From assembly GCA_021404565.1 (NCBI GenBank), contig JAAWWF010000002.1, positions 62,001-126,000 of the forward strand: a stretch of DNA of 64,000 bases, given 5' to 3'. Below, one piece after another: positions 1 to 8,612 of this stretch. This DNA is from Roseivirga sp. GTDB lineage: Bacteria; Bacteroidota; Bacteroidia; Cytophagales; Cyclobacteriaceae. The first letter of the stretch is position 1. Each line of letters opens with the position of its first letter. Below the pieces are notes generated by a model that was given only the letters and a program-made list of their open reading frames with translations, was not told where the DNA came from and ran no database searches. Both the position numbers and the translations under genes were made by a program.

Positions 1-2167
1 CTTCTTGGGTTTGACCGGGGGGCGTTTTTACCATGATGATACCAAAATTGAGATTCTCTTTTACGTCCACGATCAGGGGTTTGATTTTCTCATGAAGGGA
101 TGAAATATGGTAGTCTTTGAGAATACCTATGATGTGCCCTTGCTTGCGCCAGGCCGAAATACGTTTGCCCAATGGGTTTTCCATACCCATCTGCGTCAGG
201 GCGGTTTCATTTACCATAAAGGCTGATGTATCGGTGGCAAAATCTTTCGAAAAGCTGCGACCTTCCACCACTTCCAGTCCCATCATATCCACAAAATCAA
301 AACCCACCGAAGTAGGCTTAAAGCTCACAGCCTGGCCCTCTTGCTGCCCTTCCCAGGTAAAAGGTGAAGACATTTCAAAGCCCATGTTATGAGGCGCCTC
401 GCTACTACGGTCTACCATGGAGATGCCTGGAAGCGTAAGCAGGCGCTCTTTCAAGACAGCATATTTGCGGTTCAGGTCACCCTCGATGCGCAGGTATATG
501 ATGTTTTCCTTGTCATAACCCAGGTGCTTGTTCTGGACAAAGTCCGTTTGACGTGATACCACCAGCGTGCCAATAAGCAAGAGTATGGACAAACTGAACT
601 GAAATACTGCCAGCCCTTTCCTAAACCAAAGCGCTGATTTGCTGAAACGGGTAAGCCCCTTTAGCACCCGTACCGGCCGCAGCGAGGAAAGAAAAAGCGC
701 TGGGTAGCTTCCGGACGCCAGTCCTGCGGCTACGGTTAACCCGATTAAGAAAAGCCAATAATTACTTTTTTCCAGGGGCAATGCCATTTGCTTGCCGGAA
801 AAGTCATTGAAAAAGGGCAGGAGCAGACTTACCAACACAAGCGCGCAGATCAAAGCTATAAAAGAGAGTAAGAGAGACTCACCCAGAAACTGGCCGATCA
901 GGTAGCCTCGGCTGGACCCAATTACCTTTCTTACCCCCACTTCCCTGGCTCTTTTGAGAGACTTGGCGGTAGCCAGGTTCATAAAATTGACACAGGCGAT
1001 GATCAAGATGAAAATGGCCACACCACTAAAGATATTTACATACTCCTTGCGGCCTTCCGCAGGCGCTCCATTCACAAAGTTTGAACTGAGATAACGATCA
1101 CCGAAGGGCTGAATTCCAAGGTCTACCTGATAGTTTTCAGGATAGTCGGAGCGCTGATTCTGAAAATCCCTGAGCTTTTCGGCAAAGGCCGCTGGGTCAG
1201 TATTTTCTTTAAGTTGTATATAGGTCGGGAATTTATTATCAGACCTTAGTATCTCACCTTTCACAGTATTTTTCCAACTGATCAGGTAATCAAACTGCAG
1301 CGAGCTTTGCTGGTCGGTATCTTTGAATACTGCTCTGACTACGAAGTCACGGAAGTTTTCGTAACGTAGCACCTTACCCAGGGCCTCTTCAGGGCTGTCA
1401 AAGAACATGCGGGCCATCTTCTCAGATATCGCTACCGTATTAATTTCATCCAGGGCAGAGGCTGCCTTACCTGCAACCAGCTCATAGGAAAACATCTTGA
1501 AAAAGTCCTCACCTGCTGTGCTTCCCTTTATTTTGTGCTTGATATCTCCGTATTGAAAGGTACAGGGGTAGCCCCATGGCAGGTCGTAGGAGGTGGCATA
1601 GTTGGTGGCATAAAGCACCTCAGGAAAATTGACTTTCAGCTCATCGGCCAGTACGGGCTCATCCTGACCGTTTCTGTTGCCATACCAGTTGGGAATATCA
1701 TATCCCCCAAATACGTTACCATTGCTCTCAGTGGTATGGTAGAGCGTATAGAGGCGCTCGTTGTTCTTGTGAAAATTGTCAACCACCTTTTCATCTGCTA
1801 CCCACAGAAAGATCAGCAGAAAGCAGGTCATACCAAGGGCAAGACCCAGCACATTGATGATTGAAAAAGCCTTGTTTCTAACGGTGTTTCTAAAGGCGGT
1901 AAGAAAATAATGTCGGACCATGGTGATAGGATGTGGTGTTGTGTTTTGAGTTGTTTTTTTGAAAAAGGACGGTCGCATATAGGCAAGTGCTTCACGCCAG
2001 TACCTTCGTTTGGCTTTACTTTCGCCAAGCCTGGCTATACTAAGCTGATAGCGCTCGTACAGGTCGCCCAGAATTTCTTCCTGCAAGTGAGAAGCGCAAA
2101 AACGGCTAATAAGACGATCTACCCATTGAGGTGGAGTATAGGAGGGACGTTGGTCTACAGGCCTCAT
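1..2167 (-). CDS. ABC transporter permease with N-terminal permease-prefix domain (3' end outside window)
   Basis: About 722 residues are visible, read on the minus strand from ATG at 2167; the reading frame stays open to the left edge, so the C-terminus is missing. Residues 1-70 form a soluble prefix with PPQWVDRLISRFC and LQEEILGDLYERY, which I recognise as the permease-prefix domain found in Bacteroidota next to PadR regulators. A MacB/FtsX permease follows: a first membrane helix (FSIINVLGLALGMTCFLLIF), a periplasmic MacB-type domain, a three-helix FtsX block with coupling helix REVGVRKVIGSSR, then the second periplasmic domain. The start is one base after the PadR stop (TAA-g-ATG), so the two are very likely co-translated. 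It is expected to sit in the inner membrane and to need a separate ATPase. Substrate unknown. It lies on the other strand from, and has different architecture to, the array at 19026-48384. Confidence 0.88.
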   Translation of the reverse strand, partial: MRPVDQRPSYTPPQWVDRLISRFCASHLQEEILGDLYERYQLSIARLGESKAKRRYWREALAYMRPSFFKKTTQNTTPHPITMVRHYFLTAFRNTVRNKAFSIINVLGLALGMTCFLLIFLWVADEKVVDNFHKNNERLYTLYHTTESNGNVFGGYDIPNWYGNRNGQDEPVLADELKVNFPEVLYATNYATSYDLPWGYPCTFQYGDIKHKIKGSTAGEDFFKMFSYELVAGKAASALDEINTVAISEKMARMFFDSPEEALGKVLRYENFRDFVVRAVFKDTDQQSSLQFDYLISWKNTVKGEILRSDNKFPTYIQLKENTDPAAFAEKLRDFQNQRSDYPENYQVDLGIQPFGDRYLSSNFVNGAPAEGRKEYVNIFSGVAIFILIIACVNFMNLATAKSLKRAREVGVRKVIGSSRGYLIGQFLGESLLLSFIALICALVLVSLLLPFFNDFSGKQMALPLEKSNYWLFLIGLTVAAGLASGSYPALFLSSLRPVRVLKGLTRFSKSALWFRKGLAVFQFSLSILLLIGTLVVSRQTDFVQNKHLGYDKENIIYLRIEGDLNRKYAVLKERLLTLPGISMVDRSSEAPHNMGFEMSSPFTWEGQQEGQAVSFKPTSVGFDFVDMMGLEVVEGRSFSKDFATDTSAFMVNETALTQMGMENPLGKRISAWRKQGHIIGILKDYHISSLHEKIKPLIVDVKENLNFGIIMVKTPPGQTQE

Positions 2168-2168
2168 C

Positions 2169-2510
2169 TTAGCTAATATTGATTTGTGGCATGCCTTGTG
2201 GCGTCACACGACTCCAGAGGTTATCGCGTACAGCTTTTACCTCATGTAAAATCTTGCTGCCAGCTACTGTTACAGTAAAGAGCCTTTTGCGCCTGCCACC
2301 ACGAGCCGCAGTAGCTTCGCCCATTTCGGAGGTTAGAAAACCTTTCTTTTCCAGTCGTTGCAGAGCAGAATGCACAGCCCCGGTGGTTACGGTTTTTCCT
2401 GTTTGCTGCTCCAACTCTTCTGCGATCATTACGCTATAGGCTGCCGGATTCAGTACCGCCACGGTCAGGAGCACTATCTCCTCAAATTCTCCTAAATCAC
2501 TTCTTCTCAT
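2169..2510 (-). CDS. PadR family transcriptional regulator
   Basis: This 113-residue protein has the PadR winged-helix layout: LGEFEEIVLLTVAVL near the N-terminus, a recognition region TGAVHSALQRLEKKGFLTSE, and the basic wing ARGGRRKRLFTVT. PadR proteins are usually ligand-responsive repressors of nearby transport genes. It stops one base before the prefix-domain permease, so it probably represses its own operon. Unusually for this genome an AGGAGG sequence lies about 12 bases before the ATG. A 20-bp inverted repeat (TAGGCG-N8-CGCCTA) lies 38-57 bases upstream of the start and is a candidate operator. Family assignment is firm; the effector is unknown. Confidence 0.9.
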   Translation of the reverse strand: MRRSDLGEFEEIVLLTVAVLNPAAYSVMIAEELEQQTGKTVTTGAVHSALQRLEKKGFLTSEMGEATAARGGRRKRLFTVTVAGSKILHEVKAVRDNLWSRVTPQGMPQINIS

Positions 2511-2918
2511 AGTTTTCTTATTCCTCCTATTTCACCTTCATTCATGGTAGGCGAGATATTACGCCTATAGCCTTGTTTAGCAGCCGAGCTACATACGGGT
2601 TGATTTATCCACGATAGTCCTGGAGAAGGTTGATTTATCCATCAAAGCTATAGCGTAGATGTATTACTTCTATTTCGGTATAACAAATAAGAGGCCAAGA
2701 GTGAAAATTGTATTATAAAGGCATTAGGGGACGTTTTGCTCTCCGGGAGGGAAAGGAGTTCGTGCGGAATCGTACAGAATTCTATCCGGTTTTGGTACAG
2801 TCAGGACTCGAATTGTTGATCGTTCCGATATTCGCATGCTGTTCTGGAACACAGATTTATGCAATCGGTCAATAGGTTAAATCATTCTTTCCTATCTTTT
2901 GGCAAACAACCGCTTCCT
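2511..2918. other. Intergenic region between divergent PadR and Asp-box genes
   Basis: This 408-base gap must hold the divergent promoters of the PadR operon and the gene at 2919. Besides the inverted repeat at 2548-2567 it contains a 14-bp direct repeat, GGTTGATTTATCCA, at 2598-2611 and 2628-2641 (30-bp period). No convincing coding sequence or RNA gene was seen. An in-frame ATG at 2859 precedes the chosen start of the next gene but would add a non-signal-like N-terminus. Confidence 0.5.
2548..2567. promoter_or_regulatory. Inverted repeat upstream of PadR gene, candidate operator
   Basis: TAGGCG at 2548-2553 and CGCCTA at 2562-2567 form a perfect 6-bp inverted repeat with an 8-base A/T-rich centre. 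It lies just upstream of the PadR start on the minus strand. PadR proteins bind such dyads near their own promoters; the assignment here is inference from position only. Confidence 0.35.
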
Positions 2919-5900
2919 ATGAATTCCACAATCCGCATAGTATGTACTATACTACTATTATCTCTCTTTACTTTTAACGCTGAAGCCCAGAGAAAAAAGA
3001 AGAAGAAAAGCAAAAACCCTGAAAAGCAGGAATGGCTGAAACCAGCCGATTACGCCTCTCTGAACTATCGCTATATAGGCCCTGATGGCAATAGGGTAAT
3101 TGCGGTAACCGGAGAGCCGGGCAATCCAATGGTGGTTTATGCGGGAGCAGCCTCAGGAGGTATTTTTAAATCAAAAGACGGAGGAGTAAGCTGGAATCCT
3201 GTTTTTGACGGTCAGGACGTATCCTCTATTGGTGCGCTGGCCATAGCACCCTCAGATCACAATATTGTATGGGCAGGTACAGGCGAGACTTTTATCAGAA
3301 GCAATATCTCCATTGGCAAGGGTATTTATAAATCTACCGATGCAGGCGAAACCTGGCAGTCGATGGGGCTTGAGAATACCGGCAGGATCGGGCGTATTGT
3401 TATCGATCCCAGAGATGCCAATGTGGTTTATGCAGCGGCACTTGGCCATAGCTATGGTCCACAGCAGGAGCGGGGAGTCTATAAAAGCACCGATGGTGGA
3501 GAAACCTGGTCACAAGTACTTTTTGTGGATGAAAACACCGGAGCCTCTGACATCGCCCTGGATATAAATAACCCTGACATTCTAATAGCCGGTATGTGGC
3601 AGCTGGAAATCAGCACCTGGCTTAGAAATTCTGGCGGCCCCGGTAGTGGCTTGTATATCTCCAAAGATGCTGGTGAAAGCTGGGATAAGCTGGCAGGCAG
3701 AGGCCTGCCCAAAATGCCCTGGGGTAAAATAGCGGTAGGCATTGCCCCGAGTAACTCTGAAAGAATTTATGCGCTGATAGAAACGGCCCAGTACGATTTT
3801 GATGGTGTGCTTTTCAGATCTGATAACGGAGGCAGTAACTGGCAACTGGTCAGCCATGATCAGGAGTATACCCAGCGACCTCACTATTACTCAAGGCTCA
3901 CCATATCACCACAGGACGATGAAGAGGTATACTTTATGGCCCATGGAGTCTGGAAAACCACCGATGCCGGTGCCGGAGCTTCACGCTTGCCGGGAGTGGG
4001 TGGTGACGACCATGATATGTGGATAGACCCGGAAAACCCCGACCGCCTGATTGTGGGGAACGATGGAGGTATTGCCATTTCTCTCAACCGCGGGCAAACC
4101 TGGCTGAGACCACAACTGCCCACCGGACAGATGTACCATGTAGCCGTAGACAATCAGATTCCCTATAATGTATATGGGAACCGTCAGGATGGACCTTCTA
4201 CCATGGGGCCAAGTAACAGCCGCATGGGTGGTGGTATCAATATCGGTTTGTGGCATCCCGTGGGTGGAGGAGAAAGTGGTTTTACCTATCCTGATCCGGT
4301 TGATCCGAATATCATCTGGTCGGCTAGTTATGACGCCAGCCTTACCCGATATAACCGTGCAACGGGGCATTCCAGAGAGGTGAGAGTCTGGCCGGATGAG
4401 CCCATGGGCTGGGGACCGGCCTCGCTTAAATACCGTTTCAACTGGACCTTCCCGATTCATATTTCTCCGCACGATCATAACAAGGTCTATGTAGGCAGTC
4501 AGTTTGTGCATGTGACTACTAATGGTGGACAAAGCTGGAATGAGATCAGCCCCGACCTTACTACTAATGATAAGTCTAAGCAGGTAACCTCAGGTGGCCT
4601 GACCATTGATAATATCGGTGTTGAGTTTGGGAGCACGCTCTTTGCTATAGCTGAATCGCCCCTGGAAGAAGGAGTCATCTGGACAGGTAGCAACGATGGC
4701 CTGGTATATGTATCCAGGGACGGGGGCGACTCATGGACCAATGTGACTGCGAATATTCCCGACCTTCCTGTATGGGGCACTATCAGTAATATTGAGCCCT
4801 CACAATTCAAAGGAGGCAAGGCCTATATCTCGGTTGATTTTCATCAAATGAACAATCGTGATCCATTTGCCTATAAAACAGAAGATTATGGTCAAAGCTG
4901 GGAGCTTATCACCAACGGCATTCCCAAAAGTCAGCTCAGCTATATACATGTGATCAGGGAAGACCCGACCCGTGAAGGGTTACTTTACCTGGGGACTGAA
5001 AATGCTGTGTATTTCAGCTATGACGATGGCAATAACTGGATGACCTTACAGAACAACCTGCCGCATGCTCCGGTACACTGGCTTACCGTTCAAAAGGACT
5101 TCAAAGACCTGGTGATCGCCACCTATGGTCGTGGTTTCTGGATCATGGACGATATCTCTGCCTTGCAGCAGATGAATGAGAAGGGGGCAAAAAGTAGTTT
5201 TCATTTATTCGAACAGAGAGATGCCTGGCGTTTTCAGAACATTAGCGGCCCGGGCCGTGGAAAGGGAACGGCTGCAGATGGCAGAAACCCTCGCTATGGT
5301 GCTTCTATCAATTATTGGGTAGGAGAGCTGCCTGAAGATGCCAAAGTGAATATCGAAATCGTCAATGGTGCCGGAGAGGTAGTAAGAGAGCTGAAGGGCT
5401 CAACCAGGGCGGGGCTCAACCGGACCCAATGGGACCTGAGACATGAAAGGGCTACCGAGCCTAAGTTGAGAACATTGCCCTTGGGTATGCCAAATGACAA
5501 GGCGCTTCCTGAAAGACTCAGACCGGATGAAAAAGGCTGGAGACCTCTGATTACCTGGGGCTATGGAGGTTTTGTTGGTCCCCTGGTAAACCCCGGTACT
5601 TATACGGTAAGAGTGACAGTAGGTGAGCAAACCTATGAACAAGCTCTCTCGGTAAAGAAAGACCCCAATACAGAAGGAACAGCAGCTGAGATCGCTCTGC
5701 AGAATACTCGAGCTTTGGGTATCAGAGATGATATTTCGACAGTGGCTGAAATGGTAAATAAGTCTGAGTGGATGAGAAAGCAAATTGACGACTTGCAGGA
5801 ATTGTTGAAAGAGCAGGAAAACGAAGCAGTAGAAGAGGCTCTGAAAAATCTCGATGAGAGCATTATTGAAGTAGAAGCCAAACTCTTCCAGCTAACCCTG

Positions 5901-6167
5901 ACAGGTACTTTTGCCGATGATTTGCGGGGACCGACCATGCTCTATTCTAAGCTGATGAACCTGGCCGGTCAGGTACAGCAAGGTGATTTTAAACCCACTG
6001 ATCAGCAAATAGCCGTTCATGAGATGCATCGCGAAAGCCTTAGCGAATATCAACAAATGCTGGATAAGGTATTGGCTGAATTGTTGCCCGCCAGTAATGA
6101 AATACTCAGAACTAATAATTTTCCTGAGGTGGTTGTTCTGAAGGAAAAAGAGGATGGAGCTATGTGA
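2919..6167 (+). CDS. Exported Asp-box (BNR/VPS10-like) beta-propeller protein
   Basis: This 1082-residue protein starts at the ATG at 2919, which gives a clean signal peptide (MNSTIRIVCTILLLSLFTFNAEAQ) followed by a very basic stretch RKKKKKSKN. An upstream in-frame ATG at 2859 would bury the signal. About ten Asp-box-like repeats run through the first 750 residues (examples: DAGETWQSMG, DGGETWSQV, DAGESWDKL, NGGQSWNEIS, DGGDSWTNV, DGNNWMTL), as in sortilin/VPS10 and sialidase-like propellers. The last 300 residues hold an Ig-like region (VNIEIVNGAGEVVRELKG) and a helical segment near residues 930-1000. Such proteins in Bacteroidota are often labelled glycosyl hydrolase, but no catalytic residues can be named here. 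Probably periplasmic or surface-exposed; substrate unknown. Confidence 0.87.
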   Translation: MNSTIRIVCTILLLSLFTFNAEAQRKKKKKSKNPEKQEWLKPADYASLNYRYIGPDGNRVIAVTGEPGNPMVVYAGAASGGIFKSKDGGVSWNPVFDGQDVSSIGALAIAPSDHNIVWAGTGETFIRSNISIGKGIYKSTDAGETWQSMGLENTGRIGRIVIDPRDANVVYAAALGHSYGPQQERGVYKSTDGGETWSQVLFVDENTGASDIALDINNPDILIAGMWQLEISTWLRNSGGPGSGLYISKDAGESWDKLAGRGLPKMPWGKIAVGIAPSNSERIYALIETAQYDFDGVLFRSDNGGSNWQLVSHDQEYTQRPHYYSRLTISPQDDEEVYFMAHGVWKTTDAGAGASRLPGVGGDDHDMWIDPENPDRLIVGNDGGIAISLNRGQTWLRPQLPTGQMYHVAVDNQIPYNVYGNRQDGPSTMGPSNSRMGGGINIGLWHPVGGGESGFTYPDPVDPNIIWSASYDASLTRYNRATGHSREVRVWPDEPMGWGPASLKYRFNWTFPIHISPHDHNKVYVGSQFVHVTTNGGQSWNEISPDLTTNDKSKQVTSGGLTIDNIGVEFGSTLFAIAESPLEEGVIWTGSNDGLVYVSRDGGDSWTNVTANIPDLPVWGTISNIEPSQFKGGKAYISVDFHQMNNRDPFAYKTEDYGQSWELITNGIPKSQLSYIHVIREDPTREGLLYLGTENAVYFSYDDGNNWMTLQNNLPHAPVHWLTVQKDFKDLVIATYGRGFWIMDDISALQQMNEKGAKSSFHLFEQRDAWRFQNISGPGRGKGTAADGRNPRYGASINYWVGELPEDAKVNIEIVNGAGEVVRELKGSTRAGLNRTQWDLRHERATEPKLRTLPLGMPNDKALPERLRPDEKGWRPLITWGYGGFVGPLVNPGTYTVRVTVGEQTYEQALSVKKDPNTEGTAAEIALQNTRALGIRDDISTVAEMVNKSEWMRKQIDDLQELLKEQENEAVEEALKNLDESIIEVEAKLFQLTLTGTFADDLRGPTMLYSKLMNLAGQVQQGDFKPTDQQIAVHEMHRESLSEYQQMLDKVLAELLPASNEILRTNNFPEVVVLKEKEDGAM

Positions 6168-6253
6168 TGTAGACTAAGGGATACCTTTTCTTGCTCTATT
6201 TTCTTTTATCACTGAATGAGATGGTATTGGCAATTAATTAGACTTTGCCCATA

Positions 6254-6280
6254 AAAAAGCCGATTGAAAACCGGCTTTTT
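6254..6280. terminator. Bidirectional intrinsic terminator
   Basis: AAAAAGCCG (6254-6262) pairs perfectly with CGGCTTTTT (6272-6280) across a 9-base loop. The T and A runs make it usable on both strands, and it sits between the convergent genes at 2919-6167 and 6296-6847. Confidence 0.85.
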
Positions 6281-6295
6281 GCTTCTAAGCGTTTC

Positions 6296-6847
6296 TTAAA
6301 ATAGTTTTTCAGGAGGAGGGGCTATACCCAGCATTCTCAGGTAAATAGTGGTTTGTCCTCTGTGATGTGTCTGATGCTCAAAGGCTTTCTTGATCCACTC
6401 AATTCTCGGTAGGCTTTGGTCGAAAGCTTCCGTAAGCTCAGTGCTTTTAGACACATCCATGCCCTTGACCGCATCAATCGCGAAGTCATAAGCCTTAATC
6501 ACGGTCTCACGCACTTTGGCCTTGGTATTCAGACTGGCGTCCGCTTCTACGCGTCCGGCAAAGGGCCCCGCATTTCCTGTAGCAATACCAATAATTCCGG
6601 CATTGGCATCAGCAATGTGCAGCATTTGCCCGGCAAAGGTTCGGATGCCTTTTGTCGGAGATTTGAAAAAGCCTTCTTCAGACATGGCATCGATATATTC
6701 CAGGGTGTAGGCTTTGGCACGTTCCCAGTCAGCAATCATAGCCTCTTTTTCTTCATCGGGAGTAGTACCGGCAACTGCCTGCGCCATAAGTACAAAGGCC
6801 ATCATTGCGGTGAACAGAATCTTGTTTATAGTCTTCATAGTTTTCAT
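6296..6847 (-). CDS. Exported DinB-like four-helix protein
   Basis: This 183-residue protein resembles the DinB/YfiT-like family: paired helices, AGQMLHIADAN in the middle, and a C-terminal HQTHHRGQTTIYLRMLGI segment that carries the usual metal-binding histidines. The ATG at 6847 is preferred because it gives a signal peptide (MKTINKILFTAMMAFVLMAQAVAG); an upstream in-frame start would precede it with a poor N-terminus. Most DinB proteins are cytosolic thiol transferases or metal proteins, so export is a notable variation, though seen in Bacteroidota. It is divergent from a second DinB-like gene at 7037. Function not determined. Confidence 0.82.
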   Translation of the reverse strand: MKTMKTINKILFTAMMAFVLMAQAVAGTTPDEEKEAMIADWERAKAYTLEYIDAMSEEGFFKSPTKGIRTFAGQMLHIADANAGIIGIATGNAGPFAGRVEADASLNTKAKVRETVIKAYDFAIDAVKGMDVSKSTELTEAFDQSLPRIEWIKKAFEHQTHHRGQTTIYLRMLGIAPPPEKLF

Positions 6848-7036
6848 GGTTTGTATAAAAAAATCTAAATATGTGTACGCTTGTGCAAGTGCAAAGGGTA
6901 TACAATGAATTGTTAAAAATGTGAATGAACTGTTAAGAAAGACTATTTCCATTCACATCCTTCATTGTCAGCCAGATCAATCTTAAAGATTTTCGTGCAA
7001 GCCTGGCGTTTGCCTTTAAAACATCAGAATTTAATT

Positions 7037-7561
7037 ATGAAGAAAATCACAATTATTGCATCGCTGTGTCTGCTGGCTACGGCTTTGCAAGGCCAATCTT
7101 TGAAAACCGACCGGCTGCTATATTCCTGGAAGAACATGAAGAATATGGTAGTGAACAGTGCAAAGGCAATGCCCGAGGAGCACTACAGCTATGTTCCGGT
7201 AGAAGGGGTGAGGGGCTATGCCGATCAGGTAAAACATATCACTACCTCCAACCGATACTTTATCACCATGGTTTCAGGTGGTAACCCTGCTGATATTGGA
7301 GCTGACAACCAAAAGACACAAGGCCTGCAGAGCAAGGCTGAGATTATTGCTGATCTGGAGCAGTCCTTTGACTACGTCATCTCGAAGATTCCTGAGATTC
7401 AGGGTTATGACAATGAGTTTGATCTGTTCGGGCAAAAAGTTACACGCACAGAGGGGCTTATGCTGATGGAGCATCACCTGCACAGAGAGCAGGGCAAAAT
7501 CATCTTTTTAATGAGAATGAAGGGAGTAGCTCCGGCAAAATCTACCAGCTGGCTGCTATAG
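7037..7561 (+). CDS. Exported DinB-like four-helix protein
   Basis: This 174-residue protein begins at the ATG at 7037, giving the signal peptide MKKITIIASLCLLATALQG; a longer reading from a TTG at 6965 is less likely. The body follows the DinB-like pattern: LLYSWKNMKNMVVNSAKAMP, VRGYADQVKHITTSNRYF, and a C-terminal MLMEHHLHREQGKIIFLMRMKGV segment with the histidines of the putative metal site. It is a diverged paralog of the gene at 6296-6847, transcribed away from it out of a shared 190-base intergenic region. Substrate unknown. Confidence 0.82.
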   Translation: MKKITIIASLCLLATALQGQSLKTDRLLYSWKNMKNMVVNSAKAMPEEHYSYVPVEGVRGYADQVKHITTSNRYFITMVSGGNPADIGADNQKTQGLQSKAEIIADLEQSFDYVISKIPEIQGYDNEFDLFGQKVTRTEGLMLMEHHLHREQGKIIFLMRMKGVAPAKSTSWLL

Positions 7562-7604
7562 GCCATTAAATGAGGAAGGATGGTTTTTCCTTTTCATGTG
7601 TTGG

Positions 7605-7636
7605 GCTGCCGTGGTGAGTCGCGGCAGCTGTTTTTT
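7605..7636 (+). terminator. Intrinsic terminator after DinB-like gene
   Basis: GCTGCCG (7605-7611) pairs with CGGCAGC (7622-7628), followed by TGTTTTTT. It lies 44 bases past the stop of the DinB-like gene at 7037-7561. The rest of the gap up to 7850 holds no gene, only a short CCAATAA tandem repeat near 7758-7780. Confidence 0.75.
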
Positions 7637-7850
7637 GCTCCATCCGTATTGGCACTTTTCGGCCCATTCCACCAGTTTCCCCAATCACTCCTTCCACAGA
7701 ATTCCCAATCTGACATGCCGTCCCGATCTTAACCCTGATTAAAGTTTCTCGTCTTCCCAATAACCAATAACCAATAACTCAAACCCGGTAAGCTCCACCG
7801 TCTGATCTGCGATGCTGACGGAACACCCGTACCAATCAACTGAAATCTAA

Positions 7851-8612
7851 TTATTCCCCCAACCGGTGCATAATTTCTGCTTTGTACGAGCGACTGGAAA
7901 GCAGGGCTTTGCCATTATTCATCATAAACTTATAGGTGTTGTTATTCTGGTAGCTGGTTTTAGAAATATGTCTGGTATTGAGGATGAGCGAGCGGTGGAT
8001 TCTCAGGAATTCAGAAGAAAGCTGCTTATCGAGTAAATTGAGTGCTACTCTGTACAGATGTCGTTCGTTTTGTGTGTGTAACTCGGCATATACGGAGTTT
8101 GCTTCAATCCAAATGATATCGGTTGCCTTGATCACTTTTTCAAAACCCCTTTCCTTAATCACGAACTCGGTAAGCTGGGGCGACCGGGCATCCTGAAAGT
8201 CACGATAGAGCCCAATCATTTTCTGGTGAAAGTCTGCTTCCTTTCTCAATTCAATCTGCTCCTTCACTCTGTCCAGAGATTTAGTCAGCCGCTGGTTATC
8301 AAAAGGTTTAAGTAAATAGTCCATGGCAGAGGCCTCAAAGGCAGTAATCGCATACTGGTCATAGGCCGTAGTGAATACGATAAACCGAGAGCTGCCCTCA
8401 GGCATTTGCTGCATTACCTCAAGCCCATTGATACCGGGCATATGGATGTCAAGAAAAATCAGATCGACCTCATGAGCTTCCAGGTAGGCCAGGGCCTCTC
8501 TGCCATTTTTGAGTTCTTCCAGCAGCTCAATCTCCTCATCTTTGCGAAGCAGGTCACCTAAGTATCTGCGTGCATGGGGTTCGTCATCTACTATAATCGT
8601 TTTAATGTTCAT
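7851..8612 (-). CDS. LytTR family response regulator
   Basis: This 253-residue regulator has a receiver domain at residues 1-120 (acidic pocket VDDEPHARR, phospho-acceptor D55 in LIFLDIHMPG, lysine in LLKPFD) and a LytTR DNA-binding domain at about 150-253 (KVIKATDIIWIEANSVYAELHT, RIHRSLILNTRHI). Its first 11 bases overlap the 3' end of the histidine kinase gene, so the pair is translationally coupled and forms one two-component system. LytTR proteins bind short direct repeats, often upstream of their own or membrane-protein genes. Targets cannot be told from the window. Confidence 0.93.
   Translation of the reverse strand: MNIKTIIVDDEPHARRYLGDLLRKDEEIELLEELKNGREALAYLEAHEVDLIFLDIHMPGINGLEVMQQMPEGSSRFIVFTTAYDQYAITAFEASAMDYLLKPFDNQRLTKSLDRVKEQIELRKEADFHQKMIGLYRDFQDARSPQLTEFVIKERGFEKVIKATDIIWIEANSVYAELHTQNERHLYRVALNLLDKQLSSEFLRIHRSLILNTRHISKTSYQNNNTYKFMMNNGKALLSSRSYKAEIMHRLGE

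Noticed and set aside
2919-6167. Sialidase activity for the Asp-box protein
   Set aside because: Asp boxes alone do not imply sialidase; the arginine triad and RIP motif could not be identified.
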